64,000 nucleotides of DNA from Ruminimicrobiellum sp045223915 (GTDB taxonomy: Bacteria; Elusimicrobiota; Endomicrobiia; Endomicrobiales; Endomicrobiaceae): the NCBI GenBank assembly GCA_045223915.1, contig JBGUZU010000005.1, forward strand, positions 72,588 to 136,587. The letters run 5' to 3'. The notes below the pieces were generated by a model. It was not told the DNA's origin and did not search any database. It was given only the letters and a program-made list of their open reading frames with translations. Shown piece by piece: positions 56,410 to 64,000 of the stretch (position 1 is the stretch's first letter; every line of letters starts with the position of its first letter). A program made the position numbers and the translations under genes.

Positions 56410-58307
56410 AAAGAATAATAATGAACAAAATTAAACTTTTTTTTATAAGTGTTTTTACGGCTGTTTTATTTAGTTCTTGTTTTAACACCGATTCCGACAA
56501 AACAAAAAGAGAATCTTTTGTTGAACCGTTGAAGATGGAAACAATTTATCCGTATATTAACGATATTGAAATTGTAAATGATAGCCAGGTAGTTGCTGTT
56601 TCTGTCGGGAAGAAACATTCCGTAGGATTGAAGAAAGACGGAACGGTAGTTGCTGTAGGAAGTAATGATAAAGGGCAATGCAATGTTCAAGATTGGGAAG
56701 ATATCGTTGCAATTTCTGCAGAGGAAGACCATACTGTCGGATTAAGAAAAGACGGAACAGTAGTTGCAACAGGAAAGAATGATGACGGACAATGTAATGT
56801 CGGAGACTGGAAAGGCATAGTTGCTGTTTCTGCCGGGTGGAACCATACCATAGGACTGAAAAAAGACGGGACTGTAGTTTCATGCGGAAATAATAAATAC
56901 GGACAATGTGATGTTAAAAAATGGAAAGATATTGTTGCTGTATGTGCAGGTGATAAACATACAGCGGGATTAAAGAAGGACGGAACGGTTGTTGTTGCAT
57001 CTTCTTATTGGAATAGTGTTTTATTCAGAACTGCTGCTCGAATTGTCAAGCTTTTTAGCAAAATAGATATTTCCGGAGAAAGTGTTGTGGATGACTGGAA
57101 AGATATAGTTGCAATCTCGGCAGGATATGGATACACATTAGGATTAAAGAAAGACGGAACTGTTATTTCTGCATACTCGACATTTGGTTCTGACTCTGAT
57201 GAAGATATAAATAAAACGTTTGATGAAGTAAAAAAATGGGGAGATGTTAATGTGTTGTCGTCAGGTGGTTCCTTTCCGCCAAATGTAGCAGGTATTAAAA
57301 ATGATGGAGCTGTCATTTATGCCGGTTCAGATTTTGAGTCCGCTTTCAAACGAAATATTTTAAAAGATTGGAAAGATATTGTTGCTGTTTCCGGAACAGG
57401 TGTAGGACCGGGACCTAATTATGCAAATTCCTTTGTCGGCCTAAAGAAAGACGGAACAGTGATTGCATACGGAGATAACAAATATGGTGAATGTGATGTT
57501 CAAGATTGGAAAGATATTGTAGCTGTTTCAGCACACTCTCATCATACGGTAGGATTAAAGAAAGATGGAACGGTTGTTGCAACAGGAAATAATAAGAATG
57601 GACAATGTAATGTTGGAGACTGGAAAGATATAGTTTCGATTTCTGTTGGAATGGGGCATACAGTAGGATTAAAGAAAGACGGAACGGTGGTTGCAACAGG
57701 ACATAATAAGTTTGGACAATGTAATGTCCAAGATTGGAAAGATATAGTTTCGATTTCAGTCGGGGCGGCATATACAATAGGATTAAAGAAAGATGGAACG
57801 GTTATCTCTTGCGGAAAGAATGATGATGGACAGTGTAATGTTCAAACATGGAAAAATATTGTTGCAATTTCAGCCGGTTTAATACATACAGTAGGATTAA
57901 GAAAAGACGGAACGGTAGTTACAACAGGGAATAATAGTTACGGACAATGTTATGTTCAAAATTGGAAAGACATTGTTGCAATTTCTGCGGGGTGGTATCA
58001 TACTATAGGTTTAAAGAAAGATGGAACGGTTGTTGCTATAGGATCTAATTTTTATGGTGAATGTTGTGTACAAAATTGGGAAAATATTACAGCAGTTTTA
58101 GGAGAGTTTTTCTGTACATTTGGTTTACAAAAAGACGGAACAATTGTTACTGCAGGTAATGGTATTGAGGACTGGAAAGATGTTGCGGCAATATCCGTAG
58201 GAAGTTTTCATTATGTCGGTATAAAAAAAGACGGAAGTATTGTTTCTTTGGGAGATAATAAATACGGACAATGTAATGTTGAAAGTTGGGGAAATCAAAA
58301 CAAATAA
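56406..58307 (+). CDS. RCC1-repeat lipoprotein with 14 short repeats
   Basis: The 633-residue protein begins with a signal ending in LFSSC, a lipobox, so it is probably a lipoprotein on the cell surface or in the periplasm. The body has 14 consecutive units of about 38 residues with the pattern IVAISAGxxHTxGLKKDGTVVATGxNxxGQCNVxDWKD. Units 4-7 carry insertions of up to 20 residues, and unit 13 is shortened. These are short RCC1-type beta-propeller blades; two sevenfold rings are possible. The ATG at 56421 is an alternative start. Function unknown, perhaps ligand binding. Confidence 0.88.
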   Translation: MKRIIMNKIKLFFISVFTAVLFSSCFNTDSDKTKRESFVEPLKMETIYPYINDIEIVNDSQVVAVSVGKKHSVGLKKDGTVVAVGSNDKGQCNVQDWEDIVAISAEEDHTVGLRKDGTVVATGKNDDGQCNVGDWKGIVAVSAGWNHTIGLKKDGTVVSCGNNKYGQCDVKKWKDIVAVCAGDKHTAGLKKDGTVVVASSYWNSVLFRTAARIVKLFSKIDISGESVVDDWKDIVAISAGYGYTLGLKKDGTVISAYSTFGSDSDEDINKTFDEVKKWGDVNVLSSGGSFPPNVAGIKNDGAVIYAGSDFESAFKRNILKDWKDIVAVSGTGVGPGPNYANSFVGLKKDGTVIAYGDNKYGECDVQDWKDIVAVSAHSHHTVGLKKDGTVVATGNNKNGQCNVGDWKDIVSISVGMGHTVGLKKDGTVVATGHNKFGQCNVQDWKDIVSISVGAAYTIGLKKDGTVISCGKNDDGQCNVQTWKNIVAISAGLIHTVGLRKDGTVVTTGNNSYGQCYVQNWKDIVAISAGWYHTIGLKKDGTVVAIGSNFYGECCVQNWENITAVLGEFFCTFGLQKDGTIVTAGNGIEDWKDVAAISVGSFHYVGIKKDGSIVSLGDNKYGQCNVESWGNQNK

Positions 58308-58378
58308 AAATTATTTGCGGATAGAAAAATAGAGTAATAATATTAAATAGTTTAAAATAATATAATTTAAGGTAGAAA

Positions 58379-60976
58379 ATGGCTGAACAAAACAAAACAA
58401 AAAAAGAAAATGCACCTACACCACTAATGCAACAGTATCTGGATATTAAGGCAAATTATCCCGATGTTATACTGTTTTTTAGATTGGGAGATTTTTATGA
58501 AATGTTTGGTGATGATGCAATAAAGGCTCACAAAATATTGGAAGTTATACTCACTAAAAGGCAAACAACTCCGATGTGCGGAGTACCTTACCATTCGGTA
58601 AATAATTATATCAGAAAACTTGTAAAAGCGGGTTTTAAAATAGCGATTTGCGAACAGCTTGAAGATCCGGCATCGGTAAAAGGTATAGTAAAAAGGGGAG
58701 TTGTCAGAGTTATAACTCCCGGAACAATTTTGGAAGATAATTTGTTGGATTCCAAGCAGAACAACTTTTTGATGTCTGTAATTGTGGATGCTTTAGATAA
58801 AAATGTAGCAATTGCGGTAAGCGATATTTCCACCGGAGACTTTTTTACATACAGATCTACGTTATCTAATTTGGAAAATGAAATTACCAAATATAAGCCT
58901 AACGAAATAATTATACCTCAAAAAGATTGTGCAGACGAAAAACTTCAAACAATATTACAAAAATTTGAAATATTAGCTTCACCGGTAAAAGATATTTATA
59001 CTGATAGCGGTTATTGTGAAAGTTTTATAAAGAAAACTTTAAATGTTCAATCATTGGCGCACTTTAATATTGCGGATAAGCCCGACATCATTTCAGCTGT
59101 CGGAACAGTTTTTGTTTATATTCAAGAAAATCAACCGCAAACAATTTCTATATTACAGAATATAAAATATATAGAAAATAACGATTTTATGGTATTGGAT
59201 TCCGTAGCTATAAGAAATTTGGAAATATTAAGATCGTTATCTACTCTAAAGCAAGAAGGTTCGTTGCTTGATGCTATAGATTCTACTGTTACGCCGATGG
59301 GCGCAAGACTGTTAAGAAATTGGTTGATAAAACCGTTATTGAATATTTCGGAAATCGAAAACAGGCAAAATAACACAAAAGTGTTTGTTGAAAATACATC
59401 GTTAAAAGAAGAACTCAGACAAGATTTAAAATCTGTTTGTGATTTGGACAGGATTGTATCAAGAATTGTTAGCGGCGGTGCTCATCCCAAAGAAATGTTG
59501 GCATTAAAAGATTCTTTGGTAATAATAAATAATATCTTACAAAAGTTGGAAAAAGAAGCCTCTTTTAAGACCAATATTGATACAAGGGTTGCTTTAAACA
59601 TTATAAACAAAATAGAAAGTTATATAAATCCGGAAGCGCCAATACTTTTAAAAGACGGTAACGTAATAAAAAACGGAGTATCGAAAGATTTAGACGATTA
59701 CAGACTTTTAAGTAAAGATGCAAAAAAATATATATCCGATTTGGAAGTAAAAGAAAAAGAAAAAACGGGAATAAACACTTTGAAAATAGGTTACACTTCC
59801 GTTTTCGGTTATTACATAGATGTAACGAAATCCAATGTTCATTTGGTACCTGCAGAATATATAAGAAAACAGACACTTACAAATTCGGAAAGATACATAA
59901 CCCAAGAACTAAAAACTCTTGAAGAAAAAATAATTTCCGCACAAGACAAAATTATAAAATTGGAAACGGAAATTTTTGTTTCGTTAAGGCAGGAAATAGC
60001 GACATATTCCAACTACATATTGAACTTGTCGGCAATGATAGCCGAGCTTGATATATTCTTGTCTTTTGCCGATAATGCAATAAGGTTCAACTATTGTTGC
60101 CCTAAAGTTTCGGACAGCAAAAATTTGATCTTAAAAGATGCAAGACATCCCGTTGTCGAACAAATTTTAAAAAGCGGTAACTTTGTTGCAAACGATGTAA
60201 ATTTAAACGATACAAGTGAACGTGTTATGATTATAACCGGTCCTAATATGTCAGGTAAATCGACATATTTAAGACAAACGGCATTGATAGTTATAATGGC
60301 TCAAATAGGTTCTTTTGTACCTTGCAGTTATGCCGAAATAGGTATAGTGGACAGAATATTTACAAGAATCGGAGCCGGTGACAATTTGGCGGGCGGAGAA
60401 TCTACATTCATGGTGGAAATGTCCGAAACAGCAAACATTTTAAATCAATATACAGACAGAAGTTTAATAATTCTTGATGAAGTCGGCAGAGGAACATCCA
60501 CTTATGACGGTATGTCTATTGCCTGGGCTATAATAGAATCGTTTTCGGATATGTCCAACAAAAATAATGCCGGTGCAAAAGTTTTGTTCGCAACACATTA
60601 TTTTGAGCTTACATCTTTAGCAAATAAAAACGGTATAATAAATAAAAGTGTTGATGTGAAAGAGTGGAACGGTAATGTTATATTTTTACATAAGATAATT
60701 GACGGCGCAGCGGATAAATCTTACGGAATACATGTCGCAAAAATAGCAGGACTTCCGTACAAAGTAACAAAAAGAGCTTATGAAATATTAAACGGTTTGG
60801 AAAAAAATCTTCACAAAAATTTCTCTAAATTTGAAAACGAAATTCAGCAACCGAATCTTTTCACTTCAATTGAACCTGAAATTTTGATAGAATTAAGTAA
60901 ATTGGATGTAGATAGTTTAAGGCCGATAGATGCACTAAAGTTATTGTCCGAATGGAAAGAAAAATATAAAAAGTAA
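58379..60976 (+). CDS. mutS: DNA mismatch repair protein MutS
   Basis: An 865-residue mismatch sensor. The mismatch-reading Phe-x-Glu lies in RLGDFYEMFGDDA near residue 37. The connector and lever regions follow, then the ATPase with Walker A ITGPNMSGKSTYLRQ (about 620-634), VDRIFTRIGAGDNL, ILDEVGRGTSTYDG and ATHYFEL. Full length for MutS1. A TATAAT at 58361-58366, without a clear -35 box, precedes the start by about 12 bases. It is followed after 13 bases by the PilZ gene and then mutL. Confidence 0.97.
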   Translation: MAEQNKTKKENAPTPLMQQYLDIKANYPDVILFFRLGDFYEMFGDDAIKAHKILEVILTKRQTTPMCGVPYHSVNNYIRKLVKAGFKIAICEQLEDPASVKGIVKRGVVRVITPGTILEDNLLDSKQNNFLMSVIVDALDKNVAIAVSDISTGDFFTYRSTLSNLENEITKYKPNEIIIPQKDCADEKLQTILQKFEILASPVKDIYTDSGYCESFIKKTLNVQSLAHFNIADKPDIISAVGTVFVYIQENQPQTISILQNIKYIENNDFMVLDSVAIRNLEILRSLSTLKQEGSLLDAIDSTVTPMGARLLRNWLIKPLLNISEIENRQNNTKVFVENTSLKEELRQDLKSVCDLDRIVSRIVSGGAHPKEMLALKDSLVIINNILQKLEKEASFKTNIDTRVALNIINKIESYINPEAPILLKDGNVIKNGVSKDLDDYRLLSKDAKKYISDLEVKEKEKTGINTLKIGYTSVFGYYIDVTKSNVHLVPAEYIRKQTLTNSERYITQELKTLEEKIISAQDKIIKLETEIFVSLRQEIATYSNYILNLSAMIAELDIFLSFADNAIRFNYCCPKVSDSKNLILKDARHPVVEQILKSGNFVANDVNLNDTSERVMIITGPNMSGKSTYLRQTALIVIMAQIGSFVPCSYAEIGIVDRIFTRIGAGDNLAGGESTFMVEMSETANILNQYTDRSLIILDEVGRGTSTYDGMSIAWAIIESFSDMSNKNNAGAKVLFATHYFELTSLANKNGIINKSVDVKEWNGNVIFLHKIIDGAADKSYGIHVAKIAGLPYKVTKRAYEILNGLEKNLHKNFSKFENEIQQPNLFTSIEPEILIELSKLDVDSLRPIDALKLLSEWKEKYKK

Positions 60977-60989
60977 TACCGGAGGCTTT

Positions 60990-61412
60990 ATGTTGAATAG
61001 AAGAAAATATTCAAGACTTCCTGTAATAAAAAATGTAGCAAAAGAACTGTTTATCTCTACGGATAAAGGTTTTTTTCAAGGACTAATAATTAATTTATCT
61101 GCAGGTGGTTTACTGTTGTTGATGTATGCCGATTTAGCGGTAGGCACAAATGTTTGCCTTTTGTTTGATTATCCTCCTTTGGAAACGGAACCTATTTTCG
61201 GTGAAGTTATAAGATCAACAAAAACAAAAGCTCTTGTAAGAGAAGTTGCTATAAAATTTACAAGTATTACCACAATAGATGCAAAAAAAATAAACAGACT
61301 TGCAATTGATTATACCGACTGCGAAAATAAAATTATGCTCGGTGCACTGGATGTTTGCAGAAAAGAATGCAGTTATTATAATTTCTGCGAAAAGAAGTTG
61401 AAGATAAAATAA
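60990..61412 (+). CDS. PilZ-domain protein with Cys-rich tail
   Basis: A 140-residue cytoplasmic protein. NRRKYSRLP carries the RxxxR motif and INLSAGGLLLL the (D/N)xSxxG motif, the two cyclic-di-GMP-binding elements. A beta-barrel core follows to about residue 105. The tail DCENK...DVCRKECSYYNFCE has four Cys with spacing C-x11-C-x3-C-x5-C and may bind zinc or an Fe-S cluster. GGAGG precedes the ATG. It lies between mutS and mutL and ends one base before the mutL ATG. No link between cyclic-di-GMP and mismatch repair is known to me, so the role is open. Confidence 0.88.
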   Translation: MLNRRKYSRLPVIKNVAKELFISTDKGFFQGLIINLSAGGLLLLMYADLAVGTNVCLLFDYPPLETEPIFGEVIRSTKTKALVREVAIKFTSITTIDAKKINRLAIDYTDCENKIMLGALDVCRKECSYYNFCEKKLKIK

Positions 61413-61413
61413 A

Positions 61414-63219
61414 ATGGCAATAAAGATTTTAGATGAAAACACTATAAATAAAATTTCTGCCGGAGAAGTAGTTGAAAGACCTTTAAATGTTGTAAAAGAG
61501 TTGGTGGAAAATGCTCTTGATGCAAATGCTACGACAGTATCGGTAGAAATAGAAAAGTCGGGTAAAAAGTTTATTTCCGTTTGTGATAACGGTTGCGGGA
61601 TGAACAAAGACGATTTACAAATGTCTGTTTGTCGTCATGCAACAAATAAAATAACAAACTTTGATGACCTTTCAAACACATTCTCTTTAGGTTTTAGAGG
61701 AGAAGCTCTACCTTCCATTGCTTCGATTTCAATGTTTACAATAAAGACTCAGCAACAAGGTCAAAATTCCGGTTGGCAGCTTTCCATGAACGGAGAATCA
61801 AAACCTGAAATTCAACCTTGGGCGGGAGCTTACGGAACAACTGTTGAAGTAAGAAATTTATTCTTCAATACACCCGCAAGAGAAAAATTTTTAAAAAGTG
61901 ATATTACCGAAAAAGCTAAAATTATAAGTTGTTTGGATGAAATTGCTCTTGTAAGAAACGATATAAATTTAAAGATAGTTTCCGACGGAAAAGTCGTATC
62001 CGATTATCATAAAACAGATTCAAAGTTGCAAAGAATAGAAGATGTTTTGGGTAAAAATATTTCACAAAAATTAAAACATATTTCTTTCGGTCATCCGAAA
62101 GTTGAAATAGACGGGTATATTACAACAAGACAAAATTCTTTCCCGCAAAAAAATATGCAATATTTATTTGTTAACGGAAGATGTGTAAATTATCCTAAAT
62201 GGTTAATACATGCAATATATCAGGCATCCAAAGAAGCAATACCTATAGGAAGACATCCGGGAATAATATTGTTCTTGAAAACCAATCCGTCCGATATCGA
62301 TATAAATGTTCATCCTACAAAAAGAGAAATAAAATTTGTGCAGGAAAACCAAATGTATGAATTGTTTTATTCTTTTATTAAAAACTCTCTTGAATCGGAT
62401 GCTCCGGCGAATATAATAAATATTCAAAACGATTCTGTTTCTTCTAATGATACAACAAAAAACGATTTTATTCCGCCCGCATATAAACACAGCGGCGGTT
62501 ACGGCGGTATAAAGTATCCTTCAAGACAATTCAGTGTTAAAGATTATCAAAATGTATATCAAACACCTGTTATAAATAAAGAAGAAACAGAAATTACTTC
62601 TGTTTCGGAACCGGTAAAACTTACACAGACAGATTTATTGCAACAGGACAATTTTAAGTTTATAGGTCAAATTTTCGAAACATATATTTTGGTGGAAAAA
62701 GAAAAAAGTTTTTATATAATAGACCAACATGCTGCTCAGGAAAGAGTAAGATATGAAATGTTTTCAAATCAGCTGGAACAAAACTCTTTGAAAATACAAC
62801 AACTTTTAATACCGGATGTTTTTGAATTACAAAAATCAAAATCAATGTTATTAAAAAATAATTTGGAAACATTTAAAAAGTTAGGGTTTGATGTTGAAGA
62901 GTTCGGTGATAACAGTTTCAGATTAACCGCATATCCGGCACTATTGGGGAACAATGTTAATTTTATTGAAATAATAGATGTTTTGGTTGGCTTTTTGGAA
63001 GAAGAAAAAGCTACCGATGTTGAACAGATAAAAGAAAAAATTATAAGAGCTTCCTGCAGAACAAGCATTAAAGCGGGGGATAAAGTTTACGAACAACAGG
63101 CAAAAGCTTTATTAAGAGAACTTTTTGCCTGCAAAATGCCTTGGACATGTCCTCACGGAAGACCTACCGTTTACACATTAACTCTGTCCGATTTGGAAAA
63201 ATTCTTTAAAAGAATTTAA
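61414..63219 (+). CDS. mutL: DNA mismatch repair protein MutL (endonuclease type)
   Basis: A 601-residue protein. The N-terminal GHKL ATPase has KISAGEVVERP, ELVENALDA, DNGCGM and TFSLGFRGEALPSI. After a variable linker (about 320-400), the C-terminal domain holds IDQHAAQERVRYE, which fits the DQHA-x2-E-x4-E endonuclease motif, plus SCRTSIK and CPHGRP zinc-binding elements. It should therefore nick DNA itself, as in bacteria without MutH. It immediately follows the PilZ gene and is closed by the hairpin at 63218-63240. Confidence 0.97.
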   Translation: MAIKILDENTINKISAGEVVERPLNVVKELVENALDANATTVSVEIEKSGKKFISVCDNGCGMNKDDLQMSVCRHATNKITNFDDLSNTFSLGFRGEALPSIASISMFTIKTQQQGQNSGWQLSMNGESKPEIQPWAGAYGTTVEVRNLFFNTPAREKFLKSDITEKAKIISCLDEIALVRNDINLKIVSDGKVVSDYHKTDSKLQRIEDVLGKNISQKLKHISFGHPKVEIDGYITTRQNSFPQKNMQYLFVNGRCVNYPKWLIHAIYQASKEAIPIGRHPGIILFLKTNPSDIDINVHPTKREIKFVQENQMYELFYSFIKNSLESDAPANIINIQNDSVSSNDTTKNDFIPPAYKHSGGYGGIKYPSRQFSVKDYQNVYQTPVINKEETEITSVSEPVKLTQTDLLQQDNFKFIGQIFETYILVEKEKSFYIIDQHAAQERVRYEMFSNQLEQNSLKIQQLLIPDVFELQKSKSMLLKNNLETFKKLGFDVEEFGDNSFRLTAYPALLGNNVNFIEIIDVLVGFLEEEKATDVEQIKEKIIRASCRTSIKAGDKVYEQQAKALLRELFACKMPWTCPHGRPTVYTLTLSDLEKFFKRI

Positions 63220-63240
63220 AAAATTGCAAAGCAATTTTTT
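63218..63240 (+). terminator. Short terminator after mutL
   Basis: An AT-rich hairpin (AATTGC/GCAATT with a 3-base loop, extended by A and T runs) ends in a T tract and begins next to the mutL stop codon. Confidence 0.65.
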
Positions 63241-63314
63241 AGCTTATAGCTTATGGCTTATGGCTTAAAGTTTATAGTTTAATGACAATAAACTAATAAC
63301 TATAAACCACAAAC
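63241..63314. repeat. Short GCTTAT direct repeats and inverted repeat
   Basis: About three and a half copies of a 7-8-base unit (AGCTTATAGCTTATGGCTTA and so on) are followed by an imperfect inverted repeat of GTTTATAGTTTA with TAAACTAATAACTATAAAC. It is non-coding and lies between two convergent genes. Confidence 0.6.
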
Positions 63315-63322
63315 TACAAATG

Positions 63323-63360
63323 AAAAATAGCAGGTATAAAAAATACCTGCTATTTTTTTT
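63323..63360. terminator. Bidirectional terminator between mutL and hppA
   Basis: A 15-bp perfect stem (5' arm 63323-63337, 3' arm 63343-63357; core AGCAGGTAT/ATACCTGCT) with a 5-base loop has T tracts in both reading directions. It fits the end of both convergent transcripts. Confidence 0.9.
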
Positions 63361-63368
63361 ATTAACCT

Positions 63369-63396
63369 ATAAAATAAAACTTTCGTTTTATTTTAT
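63369..63396 (-). terminator. Hairpin overlapping the hppA stop codon
   Basis: A perfect 12-bp AT-rich stem (63369-63380 with 63385-63396) closes a GAAA tetraloop on the minus strand. The hppA TAA is within the stem. There is no T tract directly after it, so it may protect the mRNA end while the next hairpin terminates transcription. Confidence 0.55.
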
Positions 63397-64000
63397 CAAC
63401 ATACTTGTAAATGATCTAACTACAAATATGATTGAAATTACAAAGAATATTGCTGCACAAACTATATGTGCTACAGGGTTTGTTAATGTTAATGCAAGCT
63501 CCAAAGCTAACAAACCGAACAATGTTGTAAACTTAATAATAGGGTTCAAAGCTACTGAAGAAGTATCTTTGAAAGGATCACCAACCGTATCACCTACAAC
63601 TGTTGCTTTGTGAAGTTCAGAACCTTTTTCTCTCATATCAACTTCAACGATTTTCTTTGCATTATCCCATGCACCGCCGGCATTTGCCATAAATATTGCT
63701 TGGAACAAACCGAACAATGCTATAGATATTAAGTAACCTATAAAGAAGTAAGGTTCGATAAATGCAAAAGCTATTGTTGAAAAGAATATAACCAAGAACA
63801 AGTTCCACATACCTTTTTGAGCATATTGTGTACAAATCTTAACAACTTCTTTACTTTGTTCCGTTGAAGCTTTTGTTACACCGTCAAGTTTAATGTTATC
63901 TTTAATATATCCTACAGCTTTATAAGCACCGCTTGTAACAGCATGGTTGGATGCACCGGTAAACCAGTAAATTACTGCACCGCCTGCAATCAAACCTAAC
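63388..64000 (-). CDS. hppA: Membrane-bound pyrophosphatase HppA, C-terminal fragment (cut by window edge)
   Basis: The frame is open to the right edge, so only about the last 203 residues are seen. ANAGGAWDNAKK and VVGDTVGDPFKDTSSVALNP are signatures of the ion-pumping membrane pyrophosphatase, together with about five hydrophobic spans. The enzyme couples PPi hydrolysis to Na+ or H+ transport across the inner membrane. The TSS form in place of the more usual TSG resembles versions recalled from Bacteroidetes. The residue that fixes K+ dependence lies outside the window, so ion type is not decided. Confidence 0.96.
   Translation of the reverse strand, partial: LGLIAGGAVIYWFTGASNHAVTSGAYKAVGYIKDNIKLDGVTKASTEQSKEVVKICTQYAQKGMWNLFLVIFFSTIAFAFIEPYFFIGYLISIALFGLFQAIFMANAGGAWDNAKKIVEVDMREKGSELHKATVVGDTVGDPFKDTSSVALNPIIKFTTLFGLLALELALTLTNPVAHIVCAAIFFVISIIFVVRSFTSMLIK

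Noticed and set aside
56580..58290. A CRISPR-like array of regular repeats
   Set aside because: The repeats are in frame, about 114 bases long without unique spacers, and encode RCC1-type blades.

Overview
The window is AT-rich (about 30% G+C by eye) and bacterial. It uses standard stop codons including TGA, AGA as the main arginine codon, and GGAG/GGAGG ribosome binding sites. No rRNA or phylogenetic marker is present. The best guess is a member of the Elusimicrobiota (Endomicrobia-like) or a related lineage such as Omnitrophota. It rests on recall of giant secreted proteins starting with an 'IINIQDLHCH'-type motif, the HppA-type pyrophosphatase and the gene mix. The lineage call is inference; the genes themselves are clear.

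Layout. 1-2451: end of a GH57 branching enzyme, a GAF/HD-GYP sensor and rsmI. 2480-19877: a small membrane-protein gene with a consensus promoter, a terminator-like hairpin, then one uninterrupted 16.8-kb gene for a 5590-residue protein, closed by a strong terminator. 19954-26646: argC, a MATE transporter, a lone DUF4422 glycosyltransferase on the minus strand, an XRE-cupin regulator with an acyl-CoA synthetase, a PspC-domain protein, and a leftward tRNA-Arg/NifU/phosphodiesterase unit. 26847-36324: smpB, an AddA/AddB-like helicase-nuclease pair, a secreted DUF4833-like protein and a polysaccharide export lipoprotein with a BY-kinase. 36419-52732: a long rightward run dominated by nucleoside and pentose catabolism (tpiA, pduL, rpiB, deoC, split transketolase, deoB, punA, pdp, mtnP, cdd), with a GAF sensor, a DUF4139 protein and recJ interspersed, ending in a Na/Pi transporter. 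52814-58307: a tightly overlapping set of UDP-glucuronate decarboxylase, nucleotidyltransferase, miaB, lytic transglycosylase and an RCC1-repeat lipoprotein. 58379-63219: mutS, a PilZ protein and mutL. 63388-64000: the end of hppA on the minus strand.

How the genes work together. PunA and Pdp phosphorolyse nucleosides. DeoB moves the phosphate to C5. DeoC splits deoxyribose-5-P to glyceraldehyde-3-P and acetaldehyde. RpiB and transketolase handle ribose-5-P, and TpiA passes the triose on to glycolysis. PduL could turn acyl-CoA into acyl-phosphate for ATP. The Na/Pi transporter, overlapping cdd, could supply the phosphate that phosphorolysis consumes.

The most unusual object is the giant secreted or membrane protein. 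It carries two separated copies of a module pairing a clan-CD (legumain/GPI8-like) His/Cys peptidase-like domain with a hydrophobic membrane segment. It also has an HExxH metallopeptidase-like motif, a GHKL-type ATPase-like domain directly followed by an ADP-ribosyltransferase-like domain, a tandem 215-residue duplication and a Gln/Pro linker. No CRISPR array, insertion sequence or prophage was seen, and no gene-free stretch exceeds about 175 bases.
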